From NCBI GenBank assembly GCA_026989135.1, contig JALSJZ010000014.1:1-33326 (forward strand): a DNA stretch of 33,326 bases. Direction: 5' to 3'. The position numbers and the translations under genes were made by a program. The notes beneath the pieces are model-generated. The model worked only from the letters and a program-made list of their open reading frames with translations. It was not told the origin of the DNA and made no database searches. Origin of the DNA: Sedimenticola sp. (GTDB lineage: Bacteria; Pseudomonadota; Gammaproteobacteria; Chromatiales; Chromatiaceae). This document shows, one piece after another, positions 31,433 through 33,326 of this stretch. Numbering within the stretch: position 1 is the stretch's first letter; every line of letters starts with the position of its first letter.

Positions 31433-33326
31433 ATGGACAATCCACTGCTAAACCTCTCTGGCCTGCCACCCTTCTCCAGGATCAAACCGGAGCATGTCGA
31501 ACCCGCCGTTGATCAACTGCTGGCAGAGGGTCGCGCTCTGGTTCAAACTGTGCTGGATAGTAAGCAGTCACCCACCTGGCAGAGCCTGGTCGAGCGGCTG
31601 GATCTGGAGGACGACAAGCTGGGACGCGCCTGGTCACCCGTGAGCCACATGAACTCTGTGGTCAACAGCGATGAGCTGCGCGAGGCCTACAACGCCTGCC
31701 TGCCGAGGCTGAGTGAATACGCCACCGAGATGGGACAGAACGAGGCGCTGTTCGCCGCCTATAAGGCCGTGGCAGAGCAGGGCGACAAGCTGGATACTGC
31801 CCAGCAGAAGGTGCTGGAACACGCCCTGCGGGATTTCCACCTCTCCGGCGTCGATCTGCCATCTGAGCAAAAGGCACGCTATAAAGCGATCAGCCAGACC
31901 CTCTCCCAGCTTACCAGCCAGTTCAGCGACAACCTGCTGGATGCCACCAACGCCTGGAGCAAGCGGGTTACCGATGAGGCCGAGCTGGCCGGGCTGCCAG
32001 AATCTGCATTGGGTCTGGCCAGACAGGTAGCGCAGCAGCAGGATGAAGAGGGGTGGATGCTGACACTGGACTTCCCCTGCTATATGCCGGTGATGAACTA
32101 TGCCGACAGCCGCGAGCTGCGTCATGAACTCTACCAGGCCTACGCCACCCGCGCCTCCGATCAAGGGCCGCATGCGGGCCAGTGGGACAACAGCCAGATC
32201 ATGGAGCAGTTGCTGGCACTGCGTCACGAGCTGGCCAATCTGCTTGGCTTTGACAACTATGCCGAGCGCTCGCTGGCCACCAAGATGGCACGCTCCACCG
32301 ATGAGGTGCTCGATTTTCTCACAGACCTGGCACAGCGCTCCCACGCCCAGGCAGAGCAGGAGCTGGATGAGCTGCGCAGCTTCGCCAAAGAGGTACACGC
32401 TGTAGAACAGCTGGAGGCCTGGGACATCAGCTACTACTCTGAAAAGCTGCGCCAGCAGCGCTATGCCTTCACCCAGGAGGAGCTGAAACCCTACTTCCCC
32501 GAAAGCCGCGTCATCCCCGGCCTGTTTGCCGTAGTGAAGCGACTCTTTGGGATCCAGATCAGCGAGGTCGAAGGGGTCGACAGCTGGCACCCCGATGTAC
32601 GCTTTTTTGAGATCAAAGATCGGCAGGGCGAGCTGCGCGGCCAGTTCTATCTGGATCTCTACGCCCGTCGCAACAAACGCGGCGGTGCCTGGATGGATGA
32701 CTATGTGGGGCGCATGGTCACCTCCGACCGGCAGCAGAACCCGGTCGCCTACCTCACCTGCAACTTCTCGCCGCCGGTGGGTGATCAACCCGCACTCTTC
32801 ACCCACAGCGAGGTGGAGACCCTGTTCCACGAGTTTGGCCACGGCCTGCACCACCTGCTGACCCGCATCGACTACCATGCCGTCTCCGGCATCAACGGTG
32901 TCGCCTGGGATGCGGTAGAGCTGCCCAGCCAGTTTCTGGAGAACTGGTGCTGGGAGCGGGAGGCGCTGGATCTGATCTCCGGCCATTTCGAGACCGGCGA
33001 GCCGCTGCCCGATGCGCTCTACCAGAAGATGTATCGCGCCAGGAATTTCCAGTCTGCCATGCAGATGGTGCGGCAGCTGGAGTTCAGCCTGTTTGACTTC
33101 CGCATCCACCTGGAGTACGACCCGGAGCAGGGCGGTCGCATCTATGAGATTCTGGAACAGGTTCGGGATCAGGTCGCCGTGGTCAAACCACCTGCCTTCA
33201 ACCGCTTTGCTCACGGCTTCTCGCACATCTTTGCCGGTGGCTATGGCGCAGGCTACTACAGCTACAAGTGGGCCGAGGTGCTCTCAGCCGATGCCTTCTC
33301 CCTGTTTGAAGAGAACGGCATCTTTG
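31433..33326 (+). CDS. prlC: Oligopeptidase A, M3 metallopeptidase (3' truncated by window)
   Basis: Cytosolic zinc peptidase that degrades short peptides, including cleaved signal peptides. 631 codons are present and the frame runs off the window; E. coli OpdA has 680 residues, so about 50 are missing. The start MDNPLLNLSGLPPFSRIKPEHVEPAV is typical of the family. The zinc site is HEFGHGLHH near residue 466, with the second-helix glutamate in SGINGVAWDAVELPSQF; the substrate-binding FAHGFSHIFAGGYGAGYYSY region is near the end. ATG 31433 lacks a good Shine-Dalgarno sequence. The divergent region 31275-31432 shows no convincing promoter. Confidence 0.95.
   Translation, partial: MDNPLLNLSGLPPFSRIKPEHVEPAVDQLLAEGRALVQTVLDSKQSPTWQSLVERLDLEDDKLGRAWSPVSHMNSVVNSDELREAYNACLPRLSEYATEMGQNEALFAAYKAVAEQGDKLDTAQQKVLEHALRDFHLSGVDLPSEQKARYKAISQTLSQLTSQFSDNLLDATNAWSKRVTDEAELAGLPESALGLARQVAQQQDEEGWMLTLDFPCYMPVMNYADSRELRHELYQAYATRASDQGPHAGQWDNSQIMEQLLALRHELANLLGFDNYAERSLATKMARSTDEVLDFLTDLAQRSHAQAEQELDELRSFAKEVHAVEQLEAWDISYYSEKLRQQRYAFTQEELKPYFPESRVIPGLFAVVKRLFGIQISEVEGVDSWHPDVRFFEIKDRQGELRGQFYLDLYARRNKRGGAWMDDYVGRMVTSDRQQNPVAYLTCNFSPPVGDQPALFTHSEVETLFHEFGHGLHHLLTRIDYHAVSGINGVAWDAVELPSQFLENWCWEREALDLISGHFETGEPLPDALYQKMYRARNFQSAMQMVRQLEFSLFDFRIHLEYDPEQGGRIYEILEQVRDQVAVVKPPAFNRFAHGFSHIFAGGYGAGYYSYKWAEVLSADAFSLFEENGIF

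Noticed and set aside
31634-33226. 530-codon open frame on the minus strand
   Set aside because: Lies wholly antisense to the prlC gene, whose frame has all M3 peptidase motifs; the reverse frame is open because of GC-rich codon bias and matches no family.

Overview
The window comes from a free-living or symbiotic gammaproteobacterium. I base this on the order ilvI-ilvH-ilvC-pssA-leuA, MlaA, IspG of the longer (about 410 aa) type, release factor 3, oligopeptidase A and SD-led, GC-rich genes. The set feels like Chromatiales/Thiotrichales-type sulfur oxidisers, but that placement is an inference from gene order and protein flavour only. No rRNA, tRNA, CRISPR array, transposase or integrase gene was found.

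Left island (1 to about 5,625) is visibly AT-rich compared with the rest. It starts inside an ABC/SMC-like ATPase gene, followed without gaps by a RhuM-family gene and an EcoEI-type hsdR; all three overlap and form the 3' part of a type I restriction-modification operon whose hsdM/hsdS are presumably upstream of the window. Fourteen bases after the hsdR stop is a good integron attC site (4276-4367). It opens a short cassette run: a reversed ccdAB toxin-antitoxin cassette with its own operator palindrome, a second attC-like site, a DUF3024 cassette, and a degenerate third attC-like hairpin. So the defence operon appears to sit in, or at the edge of, a mobile cassette array (a CALIN as far as this window shows).

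The core chromosome from 5,634 on: HDOD protein, TudS/DUF523 and argG on the minus strand, an orphan HerA-like ATPase and mlaA (minus), then the plus-strand branched-chain amino-acid block ilvI-ilvH-ilvC, pssA, leuA, then a family-4 uracil-DNA glycosylase and rimI. leuA is preceded by a promoter, a leucine-rich leader peptide and mutually exclusive hairpins, i.e. an attenuator-like control region. ispG, an unknown anchored periplasmic protein, a small flagellar-rod-like protein and prfC follow on the minus strand.

The last third holds a minus-strand heavy-metal efflux operon, read right to left: SUMF1-domain protein, TolC-family outer-membrane protein, periplasmic adaptor, CusA/CzcA-type RND pump, DUF3240 PII-like protein. 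A gamma-carbonic-anhydrase-like gene and a truncated oligopeptidase A gene (prlC) close the window.

Three long palindromic elements (7124-7283, 19919-20085, 21533-21614) lie between minus-strand genes. Hand pairing shows that every transition-type difference between their arms is a G.T(U) wobble on the plus strand, none an A.C mismatch. This strand bias, the cassette-linked defence island, and the leucine leader are the main things to follow up.
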